Below are positions 48,414 to 59,943 of a stretch of DNA of 64,000 nucleotides, piece after piece (within the stretch, counting starts at the first letter, position 1; every line of letters begins with the position of its first letter). A program made the translations under genes and the position numbers. Origin of the DNA: Maylandia zebra (lineage: Eukaryota > Chordata > Actinopteri > Cichliformes > Cichlidae); assembly GCF_041146795.1 (NCBI RefSeq), contig NC_135182.1, positions 6,279,509-6,343,508 on the forward strand, written 5' to 3'. The notes beneath the pieces were generated by a model. It saw only the letters and a list, made by a program, of their open reading frames with translations, had not been told where the DNA came from and searched no databases.

Positions 48414-51400
48414 TTAGAAGTCACACAACTGCACAAGGTCGTGGGACCACCGAGCTCCCCGTTTGATGTTGATGTTGTTCACACACACAGGATCTTTGCG
48501 CCTGAAAGAATAAAACAAAAACACACACTTGTGCAAAACAGACTTTAGTCCAAGTGAATATATGTAGCATATTCATTGTAAGAATCCAGTAACTGTTTAG
48601 GAATCACTGACATTTTTATATGCAGTGCCCATTTTCTGAGGCTCAAAAGTAACTGGACAATTGATAAACAGTTTTTATGGCCAAATGAGCCCCGTTTCCT
48701 ATAATTCCATGACAAATTAAGCAGATCCTGGAGACTATGCCAGAATCCCAGCTATCACAGGGAGAGAAGCGAGGTGCACCCTGGACAGCTCACCAGTCTA
48801 GCATTTGAAAATTTGAAGAAGAAAGAAAATTTTTTAGAAATGATCTTAAACAAATAAAGGAGGACTTTACTGCCCAATCAGCAGTACCAGCAAAAGACCA
48901 TGGAAGACAGAAGAAGTAGATGACTGGAAAATTATTATCAAGGTAAAGAAAAACATCTGAGTCAAGAACACTCTCAGGGAGGTAGACACATAACCAGGGG
49001 TGCACATAAGTGGTCCACAGGTGTGCATGCGATGTCAAAATAAAAGACGCGCACCAGATAAGAAGTTGCAATGCGCGATTGCGTACATAAGACATTTCCT
49101 CCTCTCTTAAACCCCATTAACTCCTTTAAGCAGTTACTTTGGTGTTCCTCCACCTCCAAAGAAATGTCAGAAGGAGTCCGAACCGCAAAAGAAGCGCGTA
49201 TTCTCAGAAAAGTGGTTGCAGGAGGTGAGCTGGTTTCAAACAAATGATGAACGCATAGAGATGTGGTGCAGAATATGCCGTGAAAATCCCACGGTAGCGG
49301 ACAAAAACAGTGCCTTTTACATGCACACAAACGCGCGTTGCAATTTTTTATCTGGTGCGCGGCTTTTATTTTGACAGCGCATGCACACCTGCGGACCACT
49401 TATGTGCACCCCTGCAAATAACTGTCAAAGTCGACCTTCATGAATGGAAATACAAAAAAGGTGCAAACCACTGATTATTCTCAAGAACAGTAAGGCCAGA
49501 TTAGACCGATTAGAAAAACATCTGAAAGAGTCTGCACAGTTCTGTAGACTCTGTAGCATGACCAGATCATGCTTTTGAGTTACTGAAGATAAAACTAAAT
49601 GCAAAGACACTCACAAAGAAGCAGCATCTGAAGGCAGCTGTAGGCTTTGGTAATGTCCATGAGTCCTACACTTTAGGCAGTCATTGACCACAAAGGATTT
49701 TCATAGAGTATTAAAAACAGTCCTTATATTTAAAATTATATTAGTTTGTCCAATTACTTTTCAGCTTCTGAAAATGGCTGTAAGTCTGCACTACAATCAT
49801 TTCTTGATTGATTTAAAGTCCCTTGTGGTGGTGTACAGAGGCAAAATTACAAACATGGTGTCAGTGTCCAAATACTGATTTTTAGGACGATTAATGTTGG
49901 CCTGTTAGCCTTTTTTGTTCATAGAAAGAGAGGCGAGATAAACAGGAAACACTGGGGTGAGAGACGAGATGGCGCAATCATGAATCATGTGGTCAGCTCT
50001 CTACACTCCCCAAAGTGAAATAAAGAACTATTTAAGCAACTTTAAGCACATTTTTGATACTGGCCAAATTCACACTTTCTGCAAAAGGTTAGATTTGATC
50101 TGAAGCTCAAGTAACTCAACTTCCAGCTTCTGATCACAAAGAGAAGGCCGCCCACTGGTGATCTCTGAGGAACAGTAATGCTCTGTAAACTACTCATTTC
50201 AGGGTCATTTCAGGTTTATGCCAACCTAAGGGTGGGACAAAAAGGACAGAATGAATGGATTTTACATTTTGGACAACACTGTGTGTTACTGGCACGGTCT
50301 GGTTTCAACTCTCTCTCATATCATGACATAACCTTTCAGCAGACTGCAGGACTGGCACATTAAACAGCTGACAGACCTGACACTATTCTCTAGTATGTCC
50401 GTTTACCCTGTTTCTTAATTACCTAAAGAGAGAACACCATCGCTGGCATTTCTGTAGAGCAATTTGTTGTAAGGCTTTGGGTGACAAAACAACAACATGT
50501 ATTGCTGAAAACTATACCTTCATTGACTCATTGCAGCAACGTTTGCTTCTGTTTGTCCAAAGTACTGTAACAGGAAACTGCAATAACAACAAACTGAAGC
50601 TGTGTGTTTACATATTTTGGCAAATTTATCATCCAAAGACAGCAGGGATAAACTCCAGCCCCCCGATGACCCTAATAAGCAGTTAAGAAAATGGAAAGGA
50701 TGGATGGAATAAGCAATTGTAGCATATGCTGAGCATACAGGTGTTTGCCTGTAAATCGTGCCTTGTTAAAATTCATTGGTAAATGTTGTGTTTGACTTTT
50801 TATGTGCTACAGAACATATTAAAAAAAGCAGTCCAGTATTTGTTTCAATGAGAATAGGACCGGCGGCTGAACTGAACTGTATTTATGTGCATGTTGTGTC
50901 TGCGTCCTACCTGAGAGAGGGAAACTCAGTCACACAGACAGACTTGACGTGGATCTCTGCCTGTCTGTAGACGCGAGCTCCTGTGTTTGTCAGCCTGATG
51001 GAGTTGATTTCACACTGGGGGGTAGAGTGAGCCATCACCGTCCTGTACACTGTTGTATCTGTCTGACTGTAATACACACATATAGTGCATGTGAAAATAA
51101 TAAACCACACAAGATGAGACAGGCGCTTTCACACAATCAACATTTATCATACTGGGAAGTCACAGCTAAAACAAAGGTGGTGCCATTCTTCAGATTTAAT
51201 AAAAAAATGACTAAACTCACTAAACTTGTGCTCTGAAAACACGTTTTCCCAAAACTTTTCCCATCTGAACTATTCTACCCATACAATACATCTGATAAAA
51301 TAAAAAGTGAACACAAAAAAAAACAACACACAAAAATTGCTTACAAAGAATGACTTGTTATACATTCCTATTGAATTTAATTTACCTGCAAACTGGTATG

Positions 51401-54116
51401 AAAATACTACCAATATTCATCACTGTCTTTTAGTCTCTGTAAACACAGGAACAACTATCTTTATCATGTGGTCTTATTCAACAGTTACTGAAATCTCAGC
51501 TCACCTTCCTTTACTGTATGTCTTCAATCAACTATTTAGGCACTTTGAGCCTCTTGATACCAAATAAGCATCAGCCTACATGTGCATCATTATATAGCCC
51601 CAACTTATCATCTTCTAATGGCAGCTTCCAGCAGGATAATGCTAAACATCACAAAGCAAAAAGCTGCTTTCTCAAACGGGTCTCATGAAAGTGACGTGCT
51701 CATGAGACCATAACCTGCTCTGAATTCAGAAGGACACTTTGGGATGTAACAGAAGTGGAGATCAAGGATGCACAGGTACAAAACCTACATGATGCAGTCA
51801 CCTCATGTGGGATCCGCAACATCAAGAACAGATGCTTTTTTGGGAACGCCGAAACTGTTGATATACTTTACCAAATAAAGTGCACGTTCAGGGATTCAGA
51901 TCCTGAATGCAGACATTTTTAAAGTCAGATTTTTCTGCTAGCGATGAGTTTTGGTCATTCCTAATTTTTTAATTTGTTCTTTTTAGGTATGGAACTGAAT
52001 ACAGTACATCCAACTGTACATATTGTACTATTCATTAACTTTAAAGAGTAGGATCTTTGCAATATGACATGCGTATGGTATTTGTGATACTTACAGCCTG
52101 AGGATCTGCTTTGTTTCCAGGATGTCAGCTGTCAGGGTCACTTCAATCTCAGCGCTCTTATCCAGTTTCGAAACTTCCAACTCCACCAGGATGTGGTGAG
52201 CTGAACAGGGAAACAGTGGGAAAAATGTCATTTTAAAGTACGGTAAAACAGGAATTGTTAAACCGTGCTAGTTTAGTAGAGGAAATCTTGCTATTGGTGG
52301 GTTGGTAGGGAAGAGTCAGAGTGCATAAATGATTAAAATAATTTAGCTGCCTTCTATGTGTAGTGACGAGAGGTTAAGTCTAATGAACGTCATTCAAACT
52401 ACTCAAGAGTTTTAAATTTTTCTTAACAGGAGATTCAAGAAGATAACATTTCTTTTTAAGAAAAAATGAAAAATTCCGCCGTCTCACAAATACACTGCAA
52501 CACTCACCACAATATGGCTGTGAAGAAGTCGTGAGGAGGAATAGCGTCTGCTCTTTGGGAATGGGAGATATAGATATCCCACTGTTTTCTGATAAACCTG
52601 GAACACACATAATTAAAAGGAATGAGTCAAAAGTAATTTCACGTGCATTAACTATGTCTGTATGAGTATGTAGAAGTATATTAAGCTGAAACAATAAGAA
52701 GCTGTCAAAAGCCGACGTGACAGTGTCGGCTCCACTGGAGGTGGAAGCAAAAAAGAACCTATCCAGTTTACTTTAAGTGAAATGTCATAACAACTTTATA
52801 AATACTTAAGATTTACTTTATAGTTAATAGACTGTATTGTTGGAACAAGTGTTTTGCAATAGAATGGAAGAACCACTGACAGCAGCAAGTCTTGTAAAAA
52901 TAATGAGGCAGCACTATAGGCTGCAGGACTATTAATATAACTTATAACTCAGTGTCATATTAATCTCGAGCTGAGAAACGTTTTTATTGTAGAGACAAAT
53001 GACACTCCCAAAATATGCACTCACAGCTTTTCACAGTAAGACACAGGATAGTTAGAAACTAACAGCAGATAAAAGGGAGCAGCAGCAGTCCGTGTGCTGC
53101 AGGTGGTCACCCACGTGTTATTACCTATTACTGGACATTTCCCTCTGAAGATGTCGCAGTCCATACAGCGTCCCTTCAGGAAGTCCTCATAGTTGGAGCA
53201 CGGGATCCCCATTAACGGGCACGAGCCATTCAGCGCGCTCATGTAGACGTCCAGCGCCCTCATGTGGTCACATATCACATAACTGTACACTAAAAAATAC
53301 AAGAAAACTGACAAAATATTGAACTTCTAAGGGAGACAGATGTCCAGAGACTCTCATTAAAGTAATGGGAAAAAATGTCCAGACGAAAAACTGGTTCTGC
53401 TCAAAATCTACTCATCTGTAACTGGAATTTCATTTATAACAAAAAAACAAGGGCGAAAGACACCAATGTGAAAACAACAAAAAAAGAGATCCTTTCCTTC
53501 TAGTTCCCCCCTCTCTTTTTGTTTTTGTTTTAGTGGGTCTTGAACTTACTTGAGTCAAACCTGGAGCGTGCACATCCAATCTGGTCCTTCCCTCCATTCA
53601 GAAAGAAGTCCACATGGCCAACAGGGATGGAGATGCCAAAATCTGATACAGAAGAAAACTGTCAGCAATTTGTTGCTACATTGCACTGCAAACAAAATTT
53701 CAGGTATAAACACAATGTGATTTTATCAGCTGTAATACAAGTGTTAATAAATACAAAAGACTTCCAATGAACTAATAATACAGTCTTTTAGGACATTTTA
53801 TTAGACAGAAAAAATAGAGTGGTGAGTGAGGTGAGTTGGTAAAGATATGTGGAAGCGTTGCTGGTTTTGCTGCTGTTAGTTACTGTTAGCTACTGTTAGT
53901 CTCTGTTAGCTGTTACTAGTGAAACTTTCTTTGAAGTGAATGTAACACTTTTGGACATGGACACATGAGCGAACAAAGTCTCAGGATGCGAGAATGTAAT
54001 CAAACTGTTTATCAGAGGTAAAGTGTGATTTTTAGGAAACTCAAACCTAGCTTAGCTAGTATACTTAGCTAAACTCGGCTGTTAGCTGGTGTTGTGCCAA
54101 AAAGTGATTTGTAGTA

Positions 54117-54179
<63 letters not shown>

Positions 54180-54832
54180 ACACGTGTTTAACACCGAATA
54201 TCTTTGCTTATATTCATAAATAGTCTGCAGTCAACAGAATTTACAAAAGGGGTTATATATAAAGTAAAGAAATGATCTGTTTTACAATTATCTTTATGAC
54301 TGCGTTATTGTACATACTGTGTTCTACCTTATAATCAGTCCAGTCTTTTTTTGGCAACTTAAAATATCTTTATAACTGTTATATTTGTTGCAGTTTCTGC
54401 TGCCCTCTTGGCCCGATCTCTCTTGAAAATCACATTTTTAATATCAATGAGAATTTTACATAATTTTATTTATGAGTGTTAAAGTTGGTTTACCAAAAAC
54501 TGACTGTAGCTTCTACCTGGTGACAAAATGTTCTTTCTGGCTTAAAATGGCTGTTAACTGAGATCACTCATAAGAGATATGTTTGACATATGTTTCACAG
54601 AAAATAGGCCAACAAGTAATTTACAACTAATTAAAAACCTACAATCATTTTTTGGCAAATACCAGAAATCACTTTTTGTCTAGCTGTCCAGAGACAGGAG
54701 GGTCTGGCAGTAAGTAGTTGGAACAATGCTGGGGATAAATAAGCATGTTTATGCATGCATCTGTGTGTTAAGACCATTACACAACAATCTATTGTGAAAA
54801 AACAATGTGAAATTCAGATTTTGTTGCGTAAT

Positions 54833-54916
<84 letters not shown>

Positions 54917-57900
54917 AATGGGGTTTGTTTTTGCAGAAAATCCACCCTAAAAAAATCTATTGTGACAAAAAAGTCAATATCAAGCCATGATGAGACATTC
55001 TGGGTTCATCCAGAATCCAGTTCCCAAAGCAGCAGCAGGGTTGGATAGTTCTTGTATATGTTTCATGTTGGCCAGTTTGAACTCCTGCTGGCAGAACTGG
55101 GACCACATCTGAGGAGGCAGAGAAATAATCTCAGAGCTGGCAGACCTGGAGCAGTGTCTCGTGTCTTAAGTAAAATAGTATTATTTTACTATTTGGATAT
55201 TCAGTACCAGTGTGCACTTTGAGTTACAACACACTAGTTGGCAAATGCAGTGTTCTGATTGGTCTGATTGATTTTTTTAGAGCTAAAAAAAAGATAAATA
55301 AAAAAATCAAGCTTGGTTTGAAAAAACATAAATGCCATTAGGTGTGAATGTGCGAGTGAATGTGAGCGCGAATGGTTGTCTGTCCCTGTGTGTTGGCCCT
55401 GCGACAGACTGGCCACCTGTCCAGAGTGTACCCCGCCTCTTGCCCTATGACAGCTGGGATAGGCTCCAGCGCCCCCCGCGACCCTGAAAAGAAGAAGCGG
55501 AAGCGAATGGATGGATGGATGGAGTCAAAGGCTATTTCATGGGCAGGTTTAGGCAGTTCCTTCGTTATGTCATTATCAGTTAAGCAGATAAAATGATAAA
55601 AGGCCTGGAGTTGATTTGATGTGTGGTGCTTGCATTTGGAAGATTTTGGTGTGAACAGCAACACAAAGAAAGCACTGGTGACCTCAGCAATGCACAAAGA
55701 CCTGGACGTCCACAGAAGACAACAGTGGTAGATGATCGCAGAATCATTTCCATGGTGAAGAGAAACCCCTCAACAACAGCCAACCAAGTGAACAACACTC
55801 TCCAGCAGGTTGAAATATCGATATCCAAAGAGAAGACTGCACGAAAGTAAATACAGAGGATTCACTGCAAGGTGCAGGCCACACATAAGCCTCAAGAACA
55901 AAAGTGCTAGATTGGACTTTGCTAAAAAACAAAATCTTAAAAAAGCCAGCACATTTCTGGAAAAATATTCTTTGGAAAGATGAAACCAAGTTCAACTTCT
56001 ATTACAATGATGTCAAGAAAAAAGTGTGGAGAAGGCGCGGAACAGCTCGTGATCCAAAAAACCCACATCATCTGTAAAATGCGGCGGCGGCAGTGTGATG
56101 ATGGCGCCGTTGAGTTCGGCTGCCGTCCTGGTAGCTCCGCGACGACTGTGCTTTTATTTTGCTCTATCTATGTTTTTCATTGGTCTTTTTGCTCGTGCTG
56201 CACAAGGTCTGACTCAATATGACCTTGGCACACTACTGGACATAGGACAATACTTCCCACTTACCTCTGCTACGGTGCTTGATACAACGTCGTGGCCGAA
56301 AGAGATCCTCCGTGATGAGAACAATGACCCCAGAGGTCGCCGGAGTCCAAGGAGACGGCAACACAGGGGACGAAGAGCAGGGGTCCGGAACAGGCTGCGT
56401 ACCAGAGCACACCGTCCTCCATTGCCTAGCATATTGCTAGCCAACGTCCAGTCACTTGAGAACAAGCTGGACGATATTAGGGCGAGAACCAGGTACCAGC
56501 GAGACATCAGGGACTGCAACATCTTCTGCCTGACTGAAACCTGGCTGACCAGCTCTGTGCCGGACCACGCGATAACCCCGGCGGAATCATTCTCTGTTTT
56601 CCGCACGGATAGAACCGCGGAGTCCGGTAAATTGCGGGGTGGAGGGGTTTGCTTTATGGTCAATAACAGATGGTGTAACCCTTGGAATATCACGGTCCTG
56701 TCCCGGTCATGCTCACCCCACCTGGAGCTTCTCACCATTCTCTGTCGGCCATTCTATCTCCCCAGGGAGTTCACTGCTGTGATCATCTCTGCGATTTACA
56801 TCCCGCCACAAGCGGACAACAACAAGGCGCTATCGGACCTCCATGATGTGTTGAGCGGCCATCAGGCTAAACATCCAGACGCCGCCCTCATTGTGGCGGG
56901 GGATTTTAATAGGGCTAAATTAAAACAGGTCATGCCTAACTTTCACCAGCATGTCACCTGTCCCACCAGAGGCAACAACACGCTGGACCACTGTTACAGT
57001 TCTTTTAAAGGCGGCTACAAAGCCATCTCTCTACCGGCTTTTGGGAAATCAGACCACGCCGCCATCTTACTCGCACCGGAATATAAACAAAGGCTTCATC
57101 AGGAAGCCCCGGTGACACGAAAGGTCAGACGCTGGACTGTCCAATCAGAGGCGACGCTGCAGGACGCACTCGGTGACGTAGACTGGGATGTATTCCAGGA
57201 TACTTCCGTAAACATTGACGAGTTCGCGGACACAGCGATTAGCTTCATTGGAATGCTAGTGGATACCATCATCCCCTCGGCTACAATCCGGATTTTTCCC
57301 AACCAAAAACCTTGGGTTGACTCTACTGTCAGGAGAGCTCTCAAAGCACGGACCACTGCCTATAAAAATGGGCTCACATCGGGTGATATGACCAGCTACA
57401 AAGCAGCTTCTTATGGTTTAAGGAAGACTGTGAAAGCGGCTAAGAGGCGCTATAAGGACAATGTGGAGTCGCATTTCCAACACGGTAACTCCCGACGTAT
57501 ATGGGACGGGCTACGAAAAATCACAGATTATAAACCCAGCACTGTGAGATGTATGAAACCAGAATTAGCTGACGACCTCAATGCCTTTTTTGCGCTTTTC
57601 GAGGTGCCTGCTGTGGCAGCAATTCAGAGCTCCGCACCTGCCCCCGCTGCTGAACCAGCACCATTGATACTCTCTGAGCATGATGTGAGGAGAGCTCTGA
57701 GGGCAACAAACTGCAGGAAGGCAGCGGGACCAGATAGCATACCGGGACGTGTGCTAAGAGTATGTGCAGATCAGCTGACCACAGTTTTCACTAGCCTCTT
57801 CAATGCCTCTCTGGCTCAGCAGGTAGTCCCCACCTGCTTTAAAACATCAGTGATTGTTCCGATCCCGAAGAACACCCGCCCAGCCAGCCTAAATGATTAT

Positions 57901-59943
57901 CGCCCAGTAGCCCTAACATCTGTAGTGATGAAGTGTTTTGAGAGGCTCATGAAACCCTTCATCAGTTCCCTCCTTCCTCCCGACTTCGACTCACTGCAGT
58001 TTGCATACCGGACAAACAGATCTACCGGAGATGCTGTAGCACAGGTCCTGCATACCACACTGAGCCATCTAGATGAGGGATGTGGGAACTATGTGAGAAT
58101 GCTGTTTATAGATTACAGCTCAGCATTCAACACCATAGTTCCCCACACCCTCTCGGGTAAGCTCCAAGATCTGGGATTCAGTACATCTTTGTGCAGGTGG
58201 ATTTATAGCTTCCTGACCACGAGACCACAGTCAGTGAGAATAGGGGATGTGTACTCCCATACACTCTCATTGAACATAGGGGCCCCCCAGGGATGTGTAC
58301 TGAGCCCCCTTCTCTACTCCCTCTACACCGCGGACTGCACGGCCAGACACCCCACTAATTCCATTGTGAAGTTTGCTGACGACACAGTGGTGGTGGGACT
58401 CATCTCTGGGAACGACGAGACGGCCTACCAGAGTGAGGTGGATGGACTAGCAAAGTGGTGTGTGGCAAATCACCTCTCCATGAACATCAGTAAAACAAAG
58501 GAGATGGTGATTGACTTCAGAAAACAGAGAGGTGAGAAAACTCACACCCCAATTCAGATCTATGGAACCCCTGTGGAGAGAGTCTCCAACTTCAAATACC
58601 TCGGTGTCCACATCAACGAGGACCTCACTTGGAGTACACACACGGACTTCCTCATTAGTAAAGGCAGACAGCGCCTCTATCACCTGAGGCGTCTAAAGAG
58701 GTTTAAGATCTCCAAGAATATACAGAGGAGATTCTACACTGGTGTCATTGAGAGCATCCTGTGCAACAACATCATGGTGTGGTACGGGAACTGCACAGTA
58801 CAGCAACAGAAAGCCCTGCAGAGGGTTGTGCGCACAGCTGAACGCACTATGGGAACATCTCTACCAGCACTGCAGGACATCTATGCTGAAAGGTGCAGAT
58901 CCAGGGCCATCAGGATCATTAGGGATTCTAGCCATCCCGCCCACAAACTGTTCAGGCCACTGAGGTCAGGGAAGCGCCTCTGTAGCCTGAAAACAAGAAC
59001 AGAAAGGTTCAGGAGGAGTTTTTACCCACAAACTGTGAGACTCCTCAACCAAAACACAAACCGGACAACATGATGGACAATCTCACACACAGTACATAAT
59101 TTGCACTTTATCTTTCTTCTCTGAACCTTATCCGTACCTTATTATATACATCTGTACTATGTAAATATGTATATTTTTATAGTCTTCTCATTCAACTCAT
59201 TACAGTGCAATATCTTGCACGTCATGGATATATATTTATAAGCACAAACATATGGACTTTTACATTGTTTTTTTTATATATTTTTTTACTTTTAACTTTT
59301 GTTTCTTTTCCTTTTTTTCTTAGCTTATGTAAAATCCTTTTTAGCATGTTTGCACAGTCGGGGGGAGTACTTTTTTAGCCAGAAAAAACATTTCACTGTA
59401 TGTTGTACCAGCTATAACTACATGTGACAAATAAATAAAGAATTGAATTGAATTGAATTGAATGACTGCCAGTGGCACTGGGACGCTAGTGTTATTTGAA
59501 AGAGAAGATTTGATTGTTCTTGAGAACATTAGAGTCTTTCAAAGCTTTGATGTCATCAGGCATTTTGAATAATATGCACAACCAATGTGTTTTATCACAC
59601 CTCAAACTCAAACAAAAGCACATTCATATCTTTGTGTGCCTTAGTAAAGCGTAATGTTACAGTTCCACAGTTGCTCTTTGTTCATAACTTCCAGTAATGA
59701 GAAAAAAAACAGAAGTCATCAGCCTGGCTGATCTGTCAATGATGCTTTCTAAGGGGTTTCATGTAGTTACAACAACAGTAAGTGGTCTAAGCCATGTTAG
59801 TGATGGAAATAAACTTGCAGGTTAAGTTAACGTTTTCTCACAGTCAGAGTCTGTGTGGATGGCATCCACAAACTGAGCGTCAGAAGGGTCCAACCGGCTA
59901 TAGGTGTCCGCTCCTTTAAACATGGGTCCAGCAGGGTCCAGGC
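48414..59943 (-). CDS. pla1a: Phosphatidylserine-specific phospholipase A1 member A, 3' part (5' exons outside window)
   Basis: PLA1A is a secreted pancreatic-lipase-family enzyme that removes the sn-1 acyl chain of phosphatidylserine. Seven exons are in the window: 59943-59842, 53642-53550, 53289-53125, 52597-52508, 52200-52095, 51066-50911 and 48501-48414. They are in consistent phase and give 265 C-terminal residues. The catalytic Asp lies in the first ([20 protein letters not shown]), and the catalytic His in [14 protein letters not shown]; the nucleophile Ser exon is missing and expected beyond 64000. [17 protein letters not shown] matches the lipase cysteine pattern, and the PLAT-like C-terminal domain includes LTTSSQPYC and [16 protein letters not shown]. 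It ends [11 protein letters not shown]. The 6.2-kb intron 53643-59841 holds a nested L2-in-Tc1 insertion, and the intron upstream of 59943 holds a satellite array. Confidence 0.93.
48720..48800 (-). repeat. Short LINE-tail fragment, minus-like
   Basis: CAGCTATCACAGGGAGAGAA followed by GCGAGGTGCACCCTGGACAG is the reverse-complement form of the GTGTACCCCGCC...CTATGACAGCTGGG repeat at 55334-55522, much diverged. Confidence 0.45.
48987..49422 (+). mobile_element. hAT element, internally deleted, with target duplication
   Basis: The element spans 48995-49414 (420 bp). Its ends are long inverted repeats: CAGGGGTGCACATAAGTGGT at the left and its near-perfect inverse ACCACTTATGTGCACCCCTG at the right, extending about 85 bp. 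Flanks are CACATAAC (48987-48994) and CAAATAAC (49415-49422), 7 of 8 identical. Between the repeats, about 49145-49315, a plus-strand frame reads [20 protein letters not shown] followed by CRICRENP, the zinc-finger start of a hAT transposase of the ZNF862-like type. The catalytic part is gone, so it would depend on another copy. It lies in the last pla1a intron. Confidence 0.85.
50640..50712 (+). repeat. LINE-tail fragment ending in ATGG repeats
   Basis: CAGCAGGGATAAACTCCAGC, then CCCCCGATGACCC and GGATGGATGGAAT, a truncated copy of the 55334-55522 repeat. Confidence 0.55.
54121..54177. repeat. (TG)n microsatellite
   Basis: About 28 TG units in a pla1a intron. Confidence 0.98.
54834..54914. 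repeat. (CA)n microsatellite
   Basis: About 40 CA units, roughly 650 bp from the (TG)n tract at 54121-54177 and complementary to it. Confidence 0.98.
55334..55522 (+). repeat. Non-LTR / SINE-like repeat with (ATGG)n tail
   Basis: GTGAATGTGCGAGTGAATGT, GACAGACTGGCCACCTGTCC, GTGTACCCCGCCTCTTGCCC and GGGATAGGCTCCAGCG, ending in ATGGATGGATGG. This is a very common fish repeat; related fragments lie at 22450, 48720 and 50640. Family name not assigned. Confidence 0.7.
56098..59073 (+). CDS. L2-type retrotransposon protein: AP endonuclease plus reverse transcriptase
   Basis: One open frame of 991 codons runs from ATG 56098 (a second ATG at 56101) to a stop at 59071-59073. An N-terminal hydrophobic/basic region ([17 protein letters not shown]) is followed by an apurinic endonuclease domain: [30 protein letters not shown] near residue 268, and the SDHAAILL end. 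The reverse transcriptase shows [20 protein letters not shown], motif [15 protein letters not shown] (near 670), motif [20 protein letters not shown] and motif C FADDTVVV (near 759). The key RT aspartates are present and no stop interrupts the frame. Such proteins copy their own RNA into DNA at a nicked target. L2/CR1 clade is inferred from the domain order and the AATTG tail. Confidence 0.9.
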   Translation: MMAPLSSAAVLVAPRRLCFYFALSMFFIGLFARAAQGLTQYDLGTLLDIGQYFPLTSATVLDTTSWPKEILRDENNDPRGRRSPRRRQHRGRRAGVRNRLRTRAHRPPLPSILLANVQSLENKLDDIRARTRYQRDIRDCNIFCLTETWLTSSVPDHAITPAESFSVFRTDRTAESGKLRGGGVCFMVNNRWCNPWNITVLSRSCSPHLELLTILCRPFYLPREFTAVIISAIYIPPQADNNKALSDLHDVLSGHQAKHPDAALIVAGDFNRAKLKQVMPNFHQHVTCPTRGNNTLDHCYSSFKGGYKAISLPAFGKSDHAAILLAPEYKQRLHQEAPVTRKVRRWTVQSEATLQDALGDVDWDVFQDTSVNIDEFADTAISFIGMLVDTIIPSATIRIFPNQKPWVDSTVRRALKARTTAYKNGLTSGDMTSYKAASYGLRKTVKAAKRRYKDNVESHFQHGNSRRIWDGLRKITDYKPSTVRCMKPELADDLNAFFALFEVPAVAAIQSSAPAPAAEPAPLILSEHDVRRALRATNCRKAAGPDSIPGRVLRVCADQLTTVFTSLFNASLAQQVVPTCFKTSVIVPIPKNTRPASLNDYRPVALTSVVMKCFERLMKPFISSLLPPDFDSLQFAYRTNRSTGDAVAQVLHTTLSHLDEGCGNYVRMLFIDYSSAFNTIVPHTLSGKLQDLGFSTSLCRWIYSFLTTRPQSVRIGDVYSHTLSLNIGAPQGCVLSPLLYSLYTADCTARHPTNSIVKFADDTVVVGLISGNDETAYQSEVDGLAKWCVANHLSMNISKTKEMVIDFRKQRGEKTHTPIQIYGTPVERVSNFKYLGVHINEDLTWSTHTDFLISKGRQRLYHLRRLKRFKISKNIQRRFYTGVIESILCNNIMVWYGNCTVQQQKALQRVVRTAERTMGTSLPALQDIYAERCRSRAIRIIRDSSHPAHKLFRPLRSGKRLCSLKTRTERFRRSFYPQTVRLLNQNTNRTT
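56101..59460 (+). mobile_element. L2-type non-LTR retrotransposon, near full length
   Basis: It begins at or just before the ORF start codon, directly after Tc1 sequence, and ends in CAAATAAATAAAG plus four AATTG units (59441-59460). The 5' UTR is essentially absent, so the copy may be slightly 5'-truncated, although the full protein frame is kept. It lies antisense to pla1a in its large intron. Confidence 0.82.

Larger units (their letters stand above)
55523..59540 (+). mobile_element. Decayed Tc1-like element split by an L2 insertion
   Basis: The left part (55523-56097) carries transposase-like text with stops: AGGCCTGGAGTTGATTTGAT, the GACCTGGACGTCCACAG linker, GGAAAGATGAAACCAAGTTC (first catalytic motif) and AAAATGCGGCGGCGGCAGTG (the KCGGGS motif). 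The right part resumes at about 59461 (GACTGCCAGTGGCACTGGGA) and fades after 59540. The retroelement sits exactly where the Tc1 text breaks, so the Tc1 copy is the older insertion. Confidence 0.75.

Noticed and set aside
49145-49315. Possible host zinc-finger gene exon
   Set aside because: It lies entirely between hAT inverted repeats with target duplications, so it is transposon-derived.
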